In this document: positions 16,974 to 25,561 of the stretch, piece after piece
Layout: each line of letters opens with the position of its first letter
How positions within the stretch are numbered: position 1 is the first letter of the stretch
Source of the DNA: G963666705 sp963666705
GTDB taxonomy: Bacteria; Pseudomonadota; Alphaproteobacteria; CADEGL01
Length of the DNA: 64,000 bases
Assembly: GCA_963666705.2 (NCBI GenBank)
Contig: CAXXKO010000001.1
Span: forward strand, 845,810 to 909,809
Direction: 5' to 3'
The notes under the pieces: model-generated
The model's database searches: none
What the model saw: the letters and a program-made list of their open reading frames with translations, nothing else
Told to the model about the DNA's origin: nothing
Position numbers and translations under genes: made by a program

Positions 16974-17710
16974 GGGGAGGCTTCCCGCTCCTTACCCGTC
17001 TTCGTGGGATCCGTCATGTTATCCCGCCAGTCCACCAGTTCCTCCGTGTCGACCCACTCGAACTTCTCGATTCTGGGCTTGCCATCGACGATCTTGATGG
17101 TGGCGGTGAAACGCTGCTTCCAGCCGGCGCCGACATCGAACTGGCGCGCGCGCCCGGCTTCCTCCAAGGCAGCCGCCTGGCGCTCGTAGCCGTAGGAGTA
17201 AGAGTATCCATACTCGTCCCCCCCCAAAGTCGTACCTGTCGACCAGCCAGTGCTCGACCGCCCCTTGCACCACGATCTTGCCACCCTTGAACGCCGCCTC
17301 GGCCGTCACGAAGGCGTTGACGCCGAGCTGCCCGAACGCGCGGGCGAAATCCGTGTCGCCGACAGTAAAATTCCGGACCAGAGAGCCTTTCCTGTAAGCG
17401 ACTTGCCACCGGTCGTTCGTGGTCGCCATAACGTCGGTCTTGCCGTCTATCATCGCGAGAATGGCCTTGTAGAAGGGATTCGGCTCGCCGCTCGGGCTCA
17501 TCCGCTCGACGAAGCTGCGCTCGACGCGGGCGCGGTTCGTGGCCTCGGCATCCCGGATCGGCGCGAGCTCGCGCGCCTGATCGCGCGTCAGCTCGAAGGT
17601 GCCGCCATTCCCCTTCAAGTAGTTCTCCATGAAGGCCGGCGCCCACTTGTAGCCGTCTTTGCGCCACTCCCTGGCGAACCGGTGGAACTGACGGTCCGCG
17701 CTTTCCACGA
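16970..17710 (-). pseudogene. Array large protein, cassette D, C-terminal part (IS- and frameshift-broken)
   Basis: This segment continues the gene cut by the IS1595 at 17711. It encodes the family's C-terminal domain: ADRQFHRFAREWRKDGYKW, LTRDQARELAPIRDAE, RVERSFVERMSPSGEPN, then VEHWLVDRYDF. A run of eight C at 17219-17226 replaces the cccctcc found in cassette A and shifts the frame. After it the true frame resumes (YGYSYSYGYERQAAALEEA, GAGWKQRF, DTEELVDWR) to the stop at 16970-16972. The intact counterpart is at 23540-25108. Confidence 0.8.
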
Positions 17711-18785
17711 CGTCCCTATCCGGTTAATGCAGGTAGCGACCGAGTGTTCTTTATATGTTCGCTCTAAGGGTGTACTGTTCCCGCCTCTGAGGATTGGTCG
17801 GGAGACAGGGCATGAGCGGCTTGTTGACGTTCCAAGAGCGCTACCGAGACGAGGAATCGTGCATCCTGGCCTTGGCGGATCGACGCTGGCCGTCTGGGTT
17901 TGCGTGCGCCCGCTGCGGGCACCGGCGGGGCTATCGGCACAAGGCGCGGGCGCGCGTCTTCGAATGCGCGGCTTGCGGTCGTCAAGAGTCGGTGACGGCG
18001 GGAACCATCTTCCACCGCACCCGCACACCGTTGCCCAAATGGTTCCTGGCGGCGTGGTTGATGGGGCGGGACAAGCGCGGGGTCTCGGCCCTGTTCCTGG
18101 CGCGCGAGCTGGGGCTTCGCTATGAGACCGCATGGCTGATGGCTCACAAGCTGCGCCATGGCTTGGCGGAGCGGCCGGATGCGTTGCTGGACGGCATGGT
18201 CGAGGTCGATGAGAGCTACTACGGCGGGCGCGGCAAGCCCGAGAGCCGGGGCCGCGGGATGGCCAATGCCAACAAGAGCCTGCTCGTGCTGGCGGTGGAG
18301 AAGGTGGCGGTGGCGCCGGGCAAGGGGGTCGAGGGCAGCGGCTTCGTCGCCGGCCGGGCGCGGCTTGCCATCCTGCCCCGGGCCAATGCCGAGCAGCTCG
18401 GCGGCTTCGTGCGGGCCGCCGTGACGCCGGGCGCGCGCCTGCTGACCGACGATTTCAAGGGCTATGCCGGGCTCGGCGCCGTCTACCGGCACCAGCCCAC
18501 CGTCCAAGGCCAAGGCAAGAACGCCGAGACGCAGATGCCGATCATCCACGTCCTGTTCAGCAACCTCAAGACCTGGCTCAACGGCACCTACCATGGCGTC
18601 AGCGCCAAGCACTTGCCGCGCTATGGCCGGGAATGGGCCTATCGCTTCAACCGCCGCCGGCGGATCGACGACCTCGGCGACTTCGTCCTGAGCCGCGCCA
18701 TGGCCCGGCCAACCATCACATACCGCCAGTTGATCCACGGCTTGCAACCCCAGGGCGCACGACCTGCCTTAACCGGATAGGGACG
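17711..18785 (+). mobile_element. IS1595-family insertion sequence
   Basis: The inverted repeats are cgtccctatccggttaa (left) and ttaaccggatagggacg (right). An 8-bp target duplication, ttccacga, lies at 17703-17710 and 18786-18793, as is usual for IS1595. The insertion splits the large-protein gene of cassette D. Joining the flanks across one target copy restores the reading frame seen in cassette A. Confidence 0.95.
17812..18780 (+). CDS. IS1595-family (ISXO2-like) transposase
   Basis: The 322-residue protein starts at MSGLLTFQERYRDEE. A zinc ribbon comes first (CARCGHRRGYRHK, then CAACGRQES). The ISXO2-like DDE core follows, with VEVDESYYGG, LLTDDFKGY and HVLFSNLKTWLNGTYHGV. The stop lies within the right inverted repeat. 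No damage is seen. It runs opposite to the array gene that it interrupts. Confidence 0.93.
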   Translation: MSGLLTFQERYRDEESCILALADRRWPSGFACARCGHRRGYRHKARARVFECAACGRQESVTAGTIFHRTRTPLPKWFLAAWLMGRDKRGVSALFLARELGLRYETAWLMAHKLRHGLAERPDALLDGMVEVDESYYGGRGKPESRGRGMANANKSLLVLAVEKVAVAPGKGVEGSGFVAGRARLAILPRANAEQLGGFVRAAVTPGARLLTDDFKGYAGLGAVYRHQPTVQGQGKNAETQMPIIHVLFSNLKTWLNGTYHGVSAKHLPRYGREWAYRFNRRRRIDDLGDFVLSRAMARPTITYRQLIHGLQPQGARPALTG

Positions 18786-19463
18786 TTCCACGAATGCCCG
18801 CTGCCTCTCCTCGGGCGTCATGCGCGCCCGCCTCTCGAATTCGGCCCGGGGCACGTCGTCCGTGGCCGGCGGCACCATGCGCTCGAACATGCCCTCGAGC
18901 CCATCCCGGGTCCGCCCGGTCGGCGGGGTGTCGCCGAGGCCGGTGCGCCCGGCCGCCTGCTCCCGCCGCAACTCGGCGAGGAGGATGTCGGCGCTCGGGT
19001 TGTCGGGTATCACGCGGCGGGCCACGGACGGCGTCCCCGGCCGGTTCCCAGTTTCGGGTGTCTCGGCCCCGCCCGTCTGCCCGCCCGCCAGCGCCCGCAT
19101 GGCGTTGCCGAGGAGGGTGCCGGCCCCAGGCCCGAGGAAGCTCGGGGCGCCGCTCAGCGGGCGCCCGGCCGCGGGCGTCCCGGTCTCGCGCGCCCGCTTC
19201 TCCGCTTGGTCCCGCCGCAACTCGGCGAGGAGGGTGTCGGCGCTCGGGTTGTCGGGCATCACGCGACGGGCCACGGGCGGCGCCTCGGCCCCGCGCGCCA
19301 GCTTCTCCGCCAGCGCCCGCATGGCGTTGCCGAGGAGGGTGGGGGCGCCAGGCTCGAGGAAGCTCGGGGGGCCGAGTGGCGGGCGGGCGGGTGCCGGCGG
19401 CGCCAGCAACGTATTCATACTCTCGGCCGTCATCCGATCCCGCGCCGCTGCTTTGGCCGTCAT
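18786..19463 (-). pseudogene. Array large protein, cassette D, N-terminal part
   Basis: The gene starts at an ATG at 19463 that overlaps the stop of the cassette C membrane gene (ATGA). Unlike cassettes A and B, it lacks the peptidoglycan-binding-like domain and opens directly in the repeat linker (MTAKAAARDRMTAESMNTLL). The linker holds two copies of the TLLGNAMRALA module and two of the PDNPSAD module. It then enters the conserved region (MFERMVPP, RMTPEERQRAFVE), where the IS1595 interrupts it. Even without the IS it would be an N-terminally reduced variant. Confidence 0.75.
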
Positions 19464-20223
19464 GTGCGAAAGACCGTGAAGGCGTCCCAGACGATGAAGC
19501 CCATCTCGGCAAGCACGGCGTAGGAAGCGCCGCGCACGAGATAGCGCCCCATGCCGCGGCCCCGCCAGGTGGCCAGAAGGCAGCCGACGCCGAGCCCGAA
19601 GATCGAGGCCATGGCCAAATCGGCCAGCCTGCTCTCGTTGGGATCGAGCCACGGGTCGCCGTCTTCTCCACCCCGCACGGTGGCATCGACGAAACCCTCC
19701 GGGCGCGGCATGCCCGCCCTCTTGTACCAGATCGGCGACGGCCCCTCGCGCGACCACTTGCCACCCACGAAGGCGATCGCCCGCACCGCCTCGCAGGTCG
19801 GCCAATGCCGGTCGAACTCCGGCAGTCGGACCCGACGCTGGAAGACCTCCTTTTTGTCGAGTCCGTGGCGATCCCAAATGATGTAGGAGATCGATCTCGT
19901 CGTGACGCTGTACGGATACCAGGCCCCGAAAACCCAATCAGGCACGGTCATGAAGATCACGTTGCCGACGCGCCGCCGACGATACTCGAGGAAGTACTGA
20001 TAGTTCAGTGCCTGAGTGAACTCGTCAGTCATGTTGCCGTAAAGCCTATGACGCACAGGGCCCTCGGGGCCCGCCTGCCAGCAAACCGGAAAGAAGGGCA
20101 CGATGGGCTCGTAGGCGACGACATAGAACACCGCCGCCATCGCCGCGAAGCGGACCGCCACGCGCCGGCGCGGCGGCACATATTGGCGAACCCATCGACG
20201 GGCTTCGCCACATTTCTCCTCAT
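19460..20223 (-). pseudogene. Array membrane protein, cassette C (N-terminal frameshift)
   Basis: The conserved frame runs from a GTG at 20179 to 19460 and includes YEPIVPFFPVC, WPTCEAVRAIAF, GGKWSREG and PIWYKRAGMPRP plus two C-terminal helices. The coupled start, ATG at 20223 (ATGA overlap with the upstream remnant), is in a different frame. Counting from that ATG to the conserved RF, cassette C has 77 nt where cassette B has 78, so one base is missing. Translation from the GTG would give a 239-residue protein with a shortened cytoplasmic N-terminus that might still insert in the membrane. Confidence 0.72.
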
Positions 20224-20345
20224 GGGGCCTTGCCAGTCTTGTCGGGGTCCGTCTTGTTATCCCGCCAGTCCACCGGCCCGTCAGTGTCCGCCCAGTGGAA
20301 TTCCTCGATCGTGGGCCGGCCGCCCTCGATCACGATGATGGCCAT
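20220..20345 (-). pseudogene. Array large protein, cassette C, C-terminal remnant
   Basis: Only about 41 codons of the large gene remain, starting at MAIIVIEGGRPTIEEFHW and ending DGPVDWRDN to the stop. The sequence matches the last part of cassette B (IIVIEDGRPTIEEFHWADTD). The upstream edge abuts the stop of the cassette B membrane gene. A deletion therefore removed over 1.3 kb, probably by recombination between cassette copies. Confidence 0.78.
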
Positions 20346-21106
20346 CATTGGAGACCCATCGTCAAGAAGTTGCCGATGCCCGCGACGAACGCGGCCGCAG
20401 TCCAGAACCCACCCCAGAATAGGAGGAGCCGCGCCATGTCCCGACCCCGCCAAGTGGCGATCAGGCAGCCCATGGCGAGCCCGAACGCAAGGGCCACTCC
20501 CAGGTCCACCAGGAAGATTCCCCCACGATCGGGCCAGGGCTCACCGCGTGTCAGAGCTGGCACCTGGGCATCGACGAAGCCCTCCGGACGCGGCATGCCC
20601 GCCTTTTTGTACCAGATCGGTGACGGCCCCTCACGCCACCACTCGCCGCCTTCCAGTATGATCGCCCGCACCGCCCCACAGGTGGGCCAGTGCCTTTCAA
20701 ACCCCGGCAGGCGGACGCTGCGTCTGAATACCTCATCCCTATCAAGTCCATGGCGCTCCGACACTATGCGCCAAACCGCCGCCGTCGTGATCCTGCTGGG
20801 ATACCAGAACCCGAACATCCACTCGCGCACCGGCATGAGTATCACGCCTCCGACATGGCGGCGATGCTCCGGATATTGGTGGAAACGCAATGCCTGCGCG
20901 AACTCATCCGTAACTGTGTCATAGAGGGTGTGACGCACTGGGCCTTCGAGGCCTGCCTCCCAGCAGACCGGGAAGAGAGGCACGATTGGCTCGTAGGAGA
21001 TGACGTAGGCCACCGCCGCCATGACGGCGAAGCGCGCCAGCACACGCAGAGCGCGGTCGCGATCTCCAGTGGACACCTCGGCGGTCTTCGTGACTCCATC
21101 CCTCAT
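20345..21106 (-). CDS. Array membrane protein, cassette B
   Basis: This 253-residue paralogue has a helix at about 24-46 (FAVMAAVAYVISYEPIVP), a long presumed extracytoplasmic domain, and two C-terminal helices (about 195-215 and 222-245). Motifs include EPIVPLFPVC, WPTCGAVRAII and PIWYKKAGMPRPEGFVDA. The ATG overlaps the large-protein stop (ATGA). The central domain differs most from the other cassettes (HQYPEHRRHVGGVILM), which suggests diversification. The gene is intact, with no recognised family. Confidence 0.72.
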   Translation of the reverse strand: MRDGVTKTAEVSTGDRDRALRVLARFAVMAAVAYVISYEPIVPLFPVCWEAGLEGPVRHTLYDTVTDEFAQALRFHQYPEHRRHVGGVILMPVREWMFGFWYPSRITTAAVWRIVSERHGLDRDEVFRRSVRLPGFERHWPTCGAVRAIILEGGEWWREGPSPIWYKKAGMPRPEGFVDAQVPALTRGEPWPDRGGIFLVDLGVALAFGLAMGCLIATWRGRDMARLLLFWGGFWTAAAFVAGIGNFLTMGLQ

Positions 21107-22527
21107 GGTGCGGTCTGTTGGGCCTTCCTCTCCTCGTCAGGATCAATCTTGATCTTCCGCCAGTCCACCGGCCTGTCCGTATCCGCCCAGTGGAATTCCT
21201 CGATCGTTGGTCGTCCGTCCTCGATCACGATGATAGCCGAAAAGCGCTGTTCCCAGCCCGCACCGACATCGAAGGTCCGCGCGCGCCCCGCGCCTTCCAG
21301 CGCCTTTGCCCATTCGGACGCTTGAATGACTTCCCTGAAGTCGTACTCGTCGGAGAACCAGTGCTCGACCACACCATTGACGACGATTCTGTCGCCCTCG
21401 CGGGACGCCTTCGCCCGCACGGCGGCATTCACCGAGAGGCTGCCCAGGCTCCATTTGAAGTCGGGCTCCGCCATCAAGAGCTCGCGTTCGGCCGACGCCT
21501 CGTCGTTGAAGGCCACCTGCCACCAGTCTGTGCCAATGTCCACATTCCCCTTGCCGTCGGGCAGGCTCGTGATCGCCTTATGGAAGTCGTTGTCGTTCCC
21601 ACTCGGGCTGAGCCGCTCGACGAAGCTCCGTTCCACGCGCCGCCGGTTCTCGGCCTCCGCCGCCCGGACGGCCGCGAAGCCGCGCGCCTCCTTGCGGGTC
21701 AGGCCGAACGGGCTGCCCTTGGCGGTCAAGTAGTGATCCACGAGCCGCGGCGCCAAGGACAGGCCGTCCTTTCGAAACCCCCGGGCCTCGGACCGGAAGT
21801 TCTCCTCGAAACCGTCGAGGCTTGCCCGCCGGATTTCCTCGGGTGTCCTACCCATCATGTCCTCGAACGCGCGCTGGGCAGGGTCGCGGTCCCGGTCGCG
21901 GAAGGTCGGCGACGACATACTCGCCGCGTCCCCGCCCCGGGTCCGCCCGGACGGCGGGGTGTCGCCGAGGCCGGTGCGCTTCTCCGCCTGCTCCCGCCGC
22001 AACTCGGCCAGGAGGGTGTCGGCGCTCGGGTTGTCGGGTATCGCGCGCCGGGCCACGGGCGGCGCCTCGGCCTCGCGCGCCCGCTTCTCCGCCAGCGCCC
22101 GCATGGCGTTGCCGAGGAGGGTGCCGGCACCGGAGCCAGTGAAGCTCGGGGCGCCGCTCGGCGGCTGGCCGGCCGCGGGCGTTCCGGTCTCGCGCGCCCG
22201 CTTCTCCGCCTGGTCCCGCCGCAGCTCGGCGAGGAGGGTGTCGGCGCTCGGGTTGTCGGGCCGCCGCCGCCGTCCCGTCAGCAGCGCGTTGATATGCTCG
22301 GCCGTCGGGCCGTCGGGCTCGATGGCGCCGTCTGGTTTCAGCCCGCGGTCCGTCTGAAGCTGGCGGATGGCGTTGTCGAGCTCCTGGGGCGCCGAGCGCC
22401 CGGTGCCGAAGACCGGCGGCTGGTAATAGCCCACCGCCGCCATCGCCGCCTCGACCGCCGCCACATCCTCGGGAACGCCCGGCTTGCCGACCTCGACCCG
22501 GCGGCGCAACGAAAGGGGCCTCGCCAT
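21103..22527 (-). CDS. Array large protein, cassette B (peptidoglycan-binding-like)
   Basis: The 474-residue protein has no classical signal peptide. Residues of about 15-85 resemble a peptidoglycan-binding_1 domain (AAVEAAMAAVGYY, ELDNAIRQLQ, GLKPDGAI, PTAEHINALL). A charged, proline-rich linker of about 90-200 carries two PDNPSADTLLAELRR modules. The C-terminal domain, about 215-470, has LTRKEARGFAAVRAAEAE, RVERSFVERLSPSG, VNGVVEHWFSDEYDF and FDVGAGWEQRFSAI. I cannot assign the C-terminal family. The start at 22527 aligns with cassette A. The 225-bp gap upstream may hold its promoter. Confidence 0.72.
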   Translation of the reverse strand: MARPLSLRRRVEVGKPGVPEDVAAVEAAMAAVGYYQPPVFGTGRSAPQELDNAIRQLQTDRGLKPDGAIEPDGPTAEHINALLTGRRRRPDNPSADTLLAELRRDQAEKRARETGTPAAGQPPSGAPSFTGSGAGTLLGNAMRALAEKRAREAEAPPVARRAIPDNPSADTLLAELRREQAEKRTGLGDTPPSGRTRGGDAASMSSPTFRDRDRDPAQRAFEDMMGRTPEEIRRASLDGFEENFRSEARGFRKDGLSLAPRLVDHYLTAKGSPFGLTRKEARGFAAVRAAEAENRRRVERSFVERLSPSGNDNDFHKAITSLPDGKGNVDIGTDWWQVAFNDEASAERELLMAEPDFKWSLGSLSVNAAVRAKASREGDRIVVNGVVEHWFSDEYDFREVIQASEWAKALEGAGRARTFDVGAGWEQRFSAIIVIEDGRPTIEEFHWADTDRPVDWRKIKIDPDEERKAQQTAP

Positions 22528-22751
22528 GACGCATTCTTTCCGGGTGACAAGCTTCTGAGAAAATGGACACAGCTCGAATACTCTTGATGCGCGAGCAAGA
22601 CTTTCGGCATCAAGCAAAGAGCTTTTCACGGCCGGCGATAGCCGGTGATGGAGCCATGAAAGCCGGGGATTGCGGCTGAACAATGGCGTGCGCCCCTTCT
22701 CCACTTTTGGCCCGCCGGTGCGCAAGCTCGCGGCGAACGTCGTAGATTCGG

Positions 22752-23543
22752 CTACGGGCCGAATAACGCGCGGAACGGCGGTTCATGGGCCAATAAACTG
22801 GCGGTGTAGAGGATTAGCGGTACCGCCAGCGCGAAGATGCTCGCGCAGAGGCCGCCCATCGAGATGGTGCGCAACAGGTTCCGCTCGCGCCAGACCGCCA
22901 GTAGGTATCCGGCGGCGGCCCCGAAGGCGAACGCCACCAACAAGCACGCGAATGCGAACTCGCCCAGACCGCCATCGGGGCGATATTGAAAGTGCGGAAC
23001 CTGGGCATCGACGAAACCCTCCGGGCGCGGCATGCCCGCCCCCTTGTACCAGATCGGCGAAGGCCCCTCGCGCGACCACTTGCCGCCCTCCAAGGCAATC
23101 GCCCGCACCGCCTCGCAGCTCGGCCAATACCTCTCGAAACCCGGCAGGCGCACCTGGCGGCGGAAAACCTGGGTGCTGTCAAGGCCGTGCCGCTTCGACA
23201 CGATGCGCCAAATTGCCCACATTGTGAGCTCGTCGGGAATCCAGGACCCGAACGTCCACTCATCAATCGACATGAGCATCATGCCGCCGATATGGCGGCG
23301 GTTCTCCGGATATTGGTGATAGCGCAACGCCTCCGCGAACTCATCCGTCACGGCACCGTAAATCGTGTGACGCACCGGGCCGTCCGGGCCTTTCTCGTAA
23401 CAGGCCGGGAAGAAAGGCACGATGGGCTCGAACCCGACGACATAGGCCGCCGCCGCAATTGCCACAAACCGGATCAACACGCGCAGGGCGCGGCGGCGAA
23501 CGCCGGCGGTCGCCTCGTCAATCTTCGCTGCTCGCTTCCTCAA
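22752..23543 (-). CDS. Array membrane protein, cassette A
   Basis: This is the 263-residue intact member. Helix 1 lies at about 25-47 (RFVAIAAAAYVVGFEPIVP), helix 2 at about 190-213 (FAFACLLVAFAFGAAAGYLL) and helix 3 at about 222-248. Between them are IGGMMLMSIDEWTFGSW, WPSCEAVRAIAL, GGKWSREG and PIWYKGAGMPRPEGFVDA. The TTG start overlaps the partner's stop (TTGA), so its translation depends on the large protein. Helices 2 and 3 are nearly identical to those of cassette D while the middle is diverged, hinting at recombination between cassettes. Confidence 0.74.
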   Translation of the reverse strand: MRKRAAKIDEATAGVRRRALRVLIRFVAIAAAAYVVGFEPIVPFFPACYEKGPDGPVRHTIYGAVTDEFAEALRYHQYPENRRHIGGMMLMSIDEWTFGSWIPDELTMWAIWRIVSKRHGLDSTQVFRRQVRLPGFERYWPSCEAVRAIALEGGKWSREGPSPIWYKGAGMPRPEGFVDAQVPHFQYRPDGGLGEFAFACLLVAFAFGAAAGYLLAVWRERNLLRTISMGGLCASIFALAVPLILYTASLLAHEPPFRALFGP

Positions 23544-25108
23544 GGGGGCGCTTCCTCGTCCTTCTTACCCGTCTTAATGGGATCGACATTGTTGTGCCGC
23601 CAATCCACCAGCTCCTCCGTGTCGACCCACTCGAATTTCTCGATCCTGGGTTTGCCATCGGCGATCTCGATGGTGGCGGTAAATCGCTGCTTCCAGCCCG
23701 CGCCGACATCGAACTGGCGCGCGCGCCCGGCTTCCTCCAAGGCGGCGGCCTGTCGCTCGTAGCCGTAGGAGTAAGAGTATCCGTACTCGTCCCCTCCGAA
23801 GTCGTACCTGTCCATCAGCCAGTGGTCGATAGACCCACTCACGACGATCTTGCCGTCCTTGAACGCCGCCTCGGCCGTCACGAAGGCGTTGACGGCGAGC
23901 TGTCCGAACGCGCGGCCGAAATCCGGGTTGCCGAAATAAGAATTCCGCAACAGCGAGCCTTCTTCGTAGGCGACCTGCCAGCGATCCTTCGTGGTCGCCA
24001 TAACGTCGGTCTTGCCGTCTATCATCGCGAGAATGGCCTTGTAGAAGGGATTCGGCTCGCCGCTCGGGCTCATCCGCTCGACGAAGCTGCGCTCGACGCG
24101 CCTGCGGTTCTTGGCCTCGGCATCCCGGATCGGCGCGAGCTCGCGCGCCTGATCGCGCGTCAGCTCGAAGGTGCCGCCATTCCCCTTCAAGTAGTTCTCC
24201 ATGAAGGCCGGCGCCCACTTGTAGCCGTCTTTGCGCCACTCCCTGGCGAAGCGGTGGAACTGACGGTCCGCGCTTTCCACGAATTCCCGCTGCCTCTCCT
24301 CGGGCGTCATGCGCGCCCGCCTCTCGAATTCGGCCCGGGGCACGTCGTCCGCGGTCGGCGGCACCATGCGCTCGAACATGCCCTCCATGTCCCCACTCCG
24401 GGTCCGCCCGGGCGGCGGGGTGTCGCCGAGGCCGGTGCGCTTCTCCGCCTGCTCCCGCCGCAACTCGGCGAGGAGGGTGTCGGCGCTCGGGTTGTCGGGT
24501 AGCACGCGCCGGGCCACGGGCGGCGTCCCCGGCCGGTTCCCAGTTTCGGGCGTCTCGGCCCCGCCCGCCAGCGCCCGCATGGCGTTGCCGAGGAGGGTGC
24601 CGGCCCCGGAGCCAGTGAAGCTCGGGGCGCCGCTCGGCGGCTGGCCGGCCTGGGGCGTCCCGGTCTCGCGCGCCCGTTTCTCCGCTTGGTCCCGCCGCAA
24701 CTCGGCGAGGAGGGTGTCGGCGCTCGGGTTGTCGGGCATCACGCGACGGGCCACGGGCGGCGCCTCGGCCCCGCGCGCCCGCTTCTCCGCCTGGTCCCGC
24801 CGCAGCTCGGCGAGGAGGGTGTCGGCGCTCGGGTTGTCGGGCCGCCGCCGCCGTCCCGTCAGGAGCGCGTTGATATGCTCGGCCGTCGGGCCATTGGGCT
24901 CGATGGCGCCGTCTGGTTTCAGCCCGCGGTCCGTTTGAAGCTGGTGGATGGCGTTGTCGAGCTCCTGGGGCGCCGAGCGCCCGGTGCCGAAGACCGGCGG
25001 CTCGTAATAGCCCACCGCCGCCATCGCCGCCTCGACCGCCGCCACATCCTCGGGAACGCCCGGCTTGCCGACCTCGACCCGGCGGCGCAACGAAAGGGGC
25101 CTCGCCAT
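23540..25108 (-). CDS. Array large protein, cassette A (peptidoglycan-binding-like)
   Basis: The 522-residue full-length member has an ATG at 25108 with AGGAGG nine nt upstream. Residues of about 15-85 are the peptidoglycan-binding-like domain (ELDNAIHQLQ, GLKPDGAI). The linker, about 88-235, has three PDNPSADTLLAELRR modules and one TLLGNAMRALA module. The C-terminal domain, about 240-520, carries RMTPEERQREFVE, LTRDQARELAPIRDAE, VVSGSIDHWLMDRYDF, a tyrosine-rich YGYSYSYGYERQ and FDVGAGWKQRFTA. The N-terminal 85 residues are almost identical to cassette B, whereas the C-terminal domain is only moderately similar. A strong sigma-70 promoter lies upstream. Function unknown. Confidence 0.75.
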   Translation of the reverse strand: MARPLSLRRRVEVGKPGVPEDVAAVEAAMAAVGYYEPPVFGTGRSAPQELDNAIHQLQTDRGLKPDGAIEPNGPTAEHINALLTGRRRRPDNPSADTLLAELRRDQAEKRARGAEAPPVARRVMPDNPSADTLLAELRRDQAEKRARETGTPQAGQPPSGAPSFTGSGAGTLLGNAMRALAGGAETPETGNRPGTPPVARRVLPDNPSADTLLAELRREQAEKRTGLGDTPPPGRTRSGDMEGMFERMVPPTADDVPRAEFERRARMTPEERQREFVESADRQFHRFAREWRKDGYKWAPAFMENYLKGNGGTFELTRDQARELAPIRDAEAKNRRRVERSFVERMSPSGEPNPFYKAILAMIDGKTDVMATTKDRWQVAYEEGSLLRNSYFGNPDFGRAFGQLAVNAFVTAEAAFKDGKIVVSGSIDHWLMDRYDFGGDEYGYSYSYGYERQAAALEEAGRARQFDVGAGWKQRFTATIEIADGKPRIEKFEWVDTEELVDWRHNNVDPIKTGKKDEEAPP

Positions 25109-25144
25109 GACGCATGCCTCCTGCAAATGCTTTTCTGTTGTCGG

Positions 25145-25173
25145 TACATAACACGAACAAGCGTAGCTGTCAA
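25145..25173 (-). promoter_or_regulatory. Sigma-70 promoter for the cassette array
   Basis: On the minus strand TTGACA (25168-25173) is separated by exactly 17 bp from TATGTA (25145-25150). The predicted start is about 30 nt before the cassette A ATG and its AGGAGG site. The surrounding 60 bp are AT-rich, unlike the rest of the window. This is the clearest promoter seen here. Confidence 0.75.
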
Positions 25174-25470
25174 GAAAATTCTAGATAATATTCCTCATTT
25201 GAATTAAATACAGAGAGTGATGGTGATAATTATACCACCAACGATGATCGCCACGGTGACGGATCCGGCCGGGACACGGCCCGCGCGCCGGGAATGGCGG
25301 CCATGACAGCCCGCGATTGCGGCCGAAAGATGGTGGCTGTGCCAAGCCGCGCGGCGGCCCTCACGCTGACATTGGCGTGACCGCCCGTCGCCGGGCGCCC
25401 GGGATAAGGCTTGACTGGCTAGGATGTCATCCCCATATAGGCGGGTGCGCCCATGGTGTGGCGGCCGAGC

Positions 25471-25558
25471 TGTCAAGGTTTGTCAAGGTTCGAGGCCGGA
25501 TTCGCAACCCATTGATTTCACTTAGCTTTACTACGCCACACCTTGACAGACCCTGACA
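25471..25558. repeat. 20-bp imperfect inverted repeat between array and kinase gene
   Basis: The sequence tgtcaaggtttgtcaaggtt at 25471-25490 pairs with caccttgacagaccctgaca at 25539-25558 (17 of 20 positions) across 48 bp. It ends 3 bp before the kinase stop. It could be a small mobile element or a transcription-termination structure. The rest of 25174-25470 shows no gene that I can support. Confidence 0.5.
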
Positions 25559-25561
25559 CTT

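Noticed and set aside
18820..25207. Regularly spaced near-identical DNA segments that look like a CRISPR array
   Set aside because: They are codons for the PDNPSAD and TLLGNAMRAL protein modules, with irregular spacing and in-frame coding.
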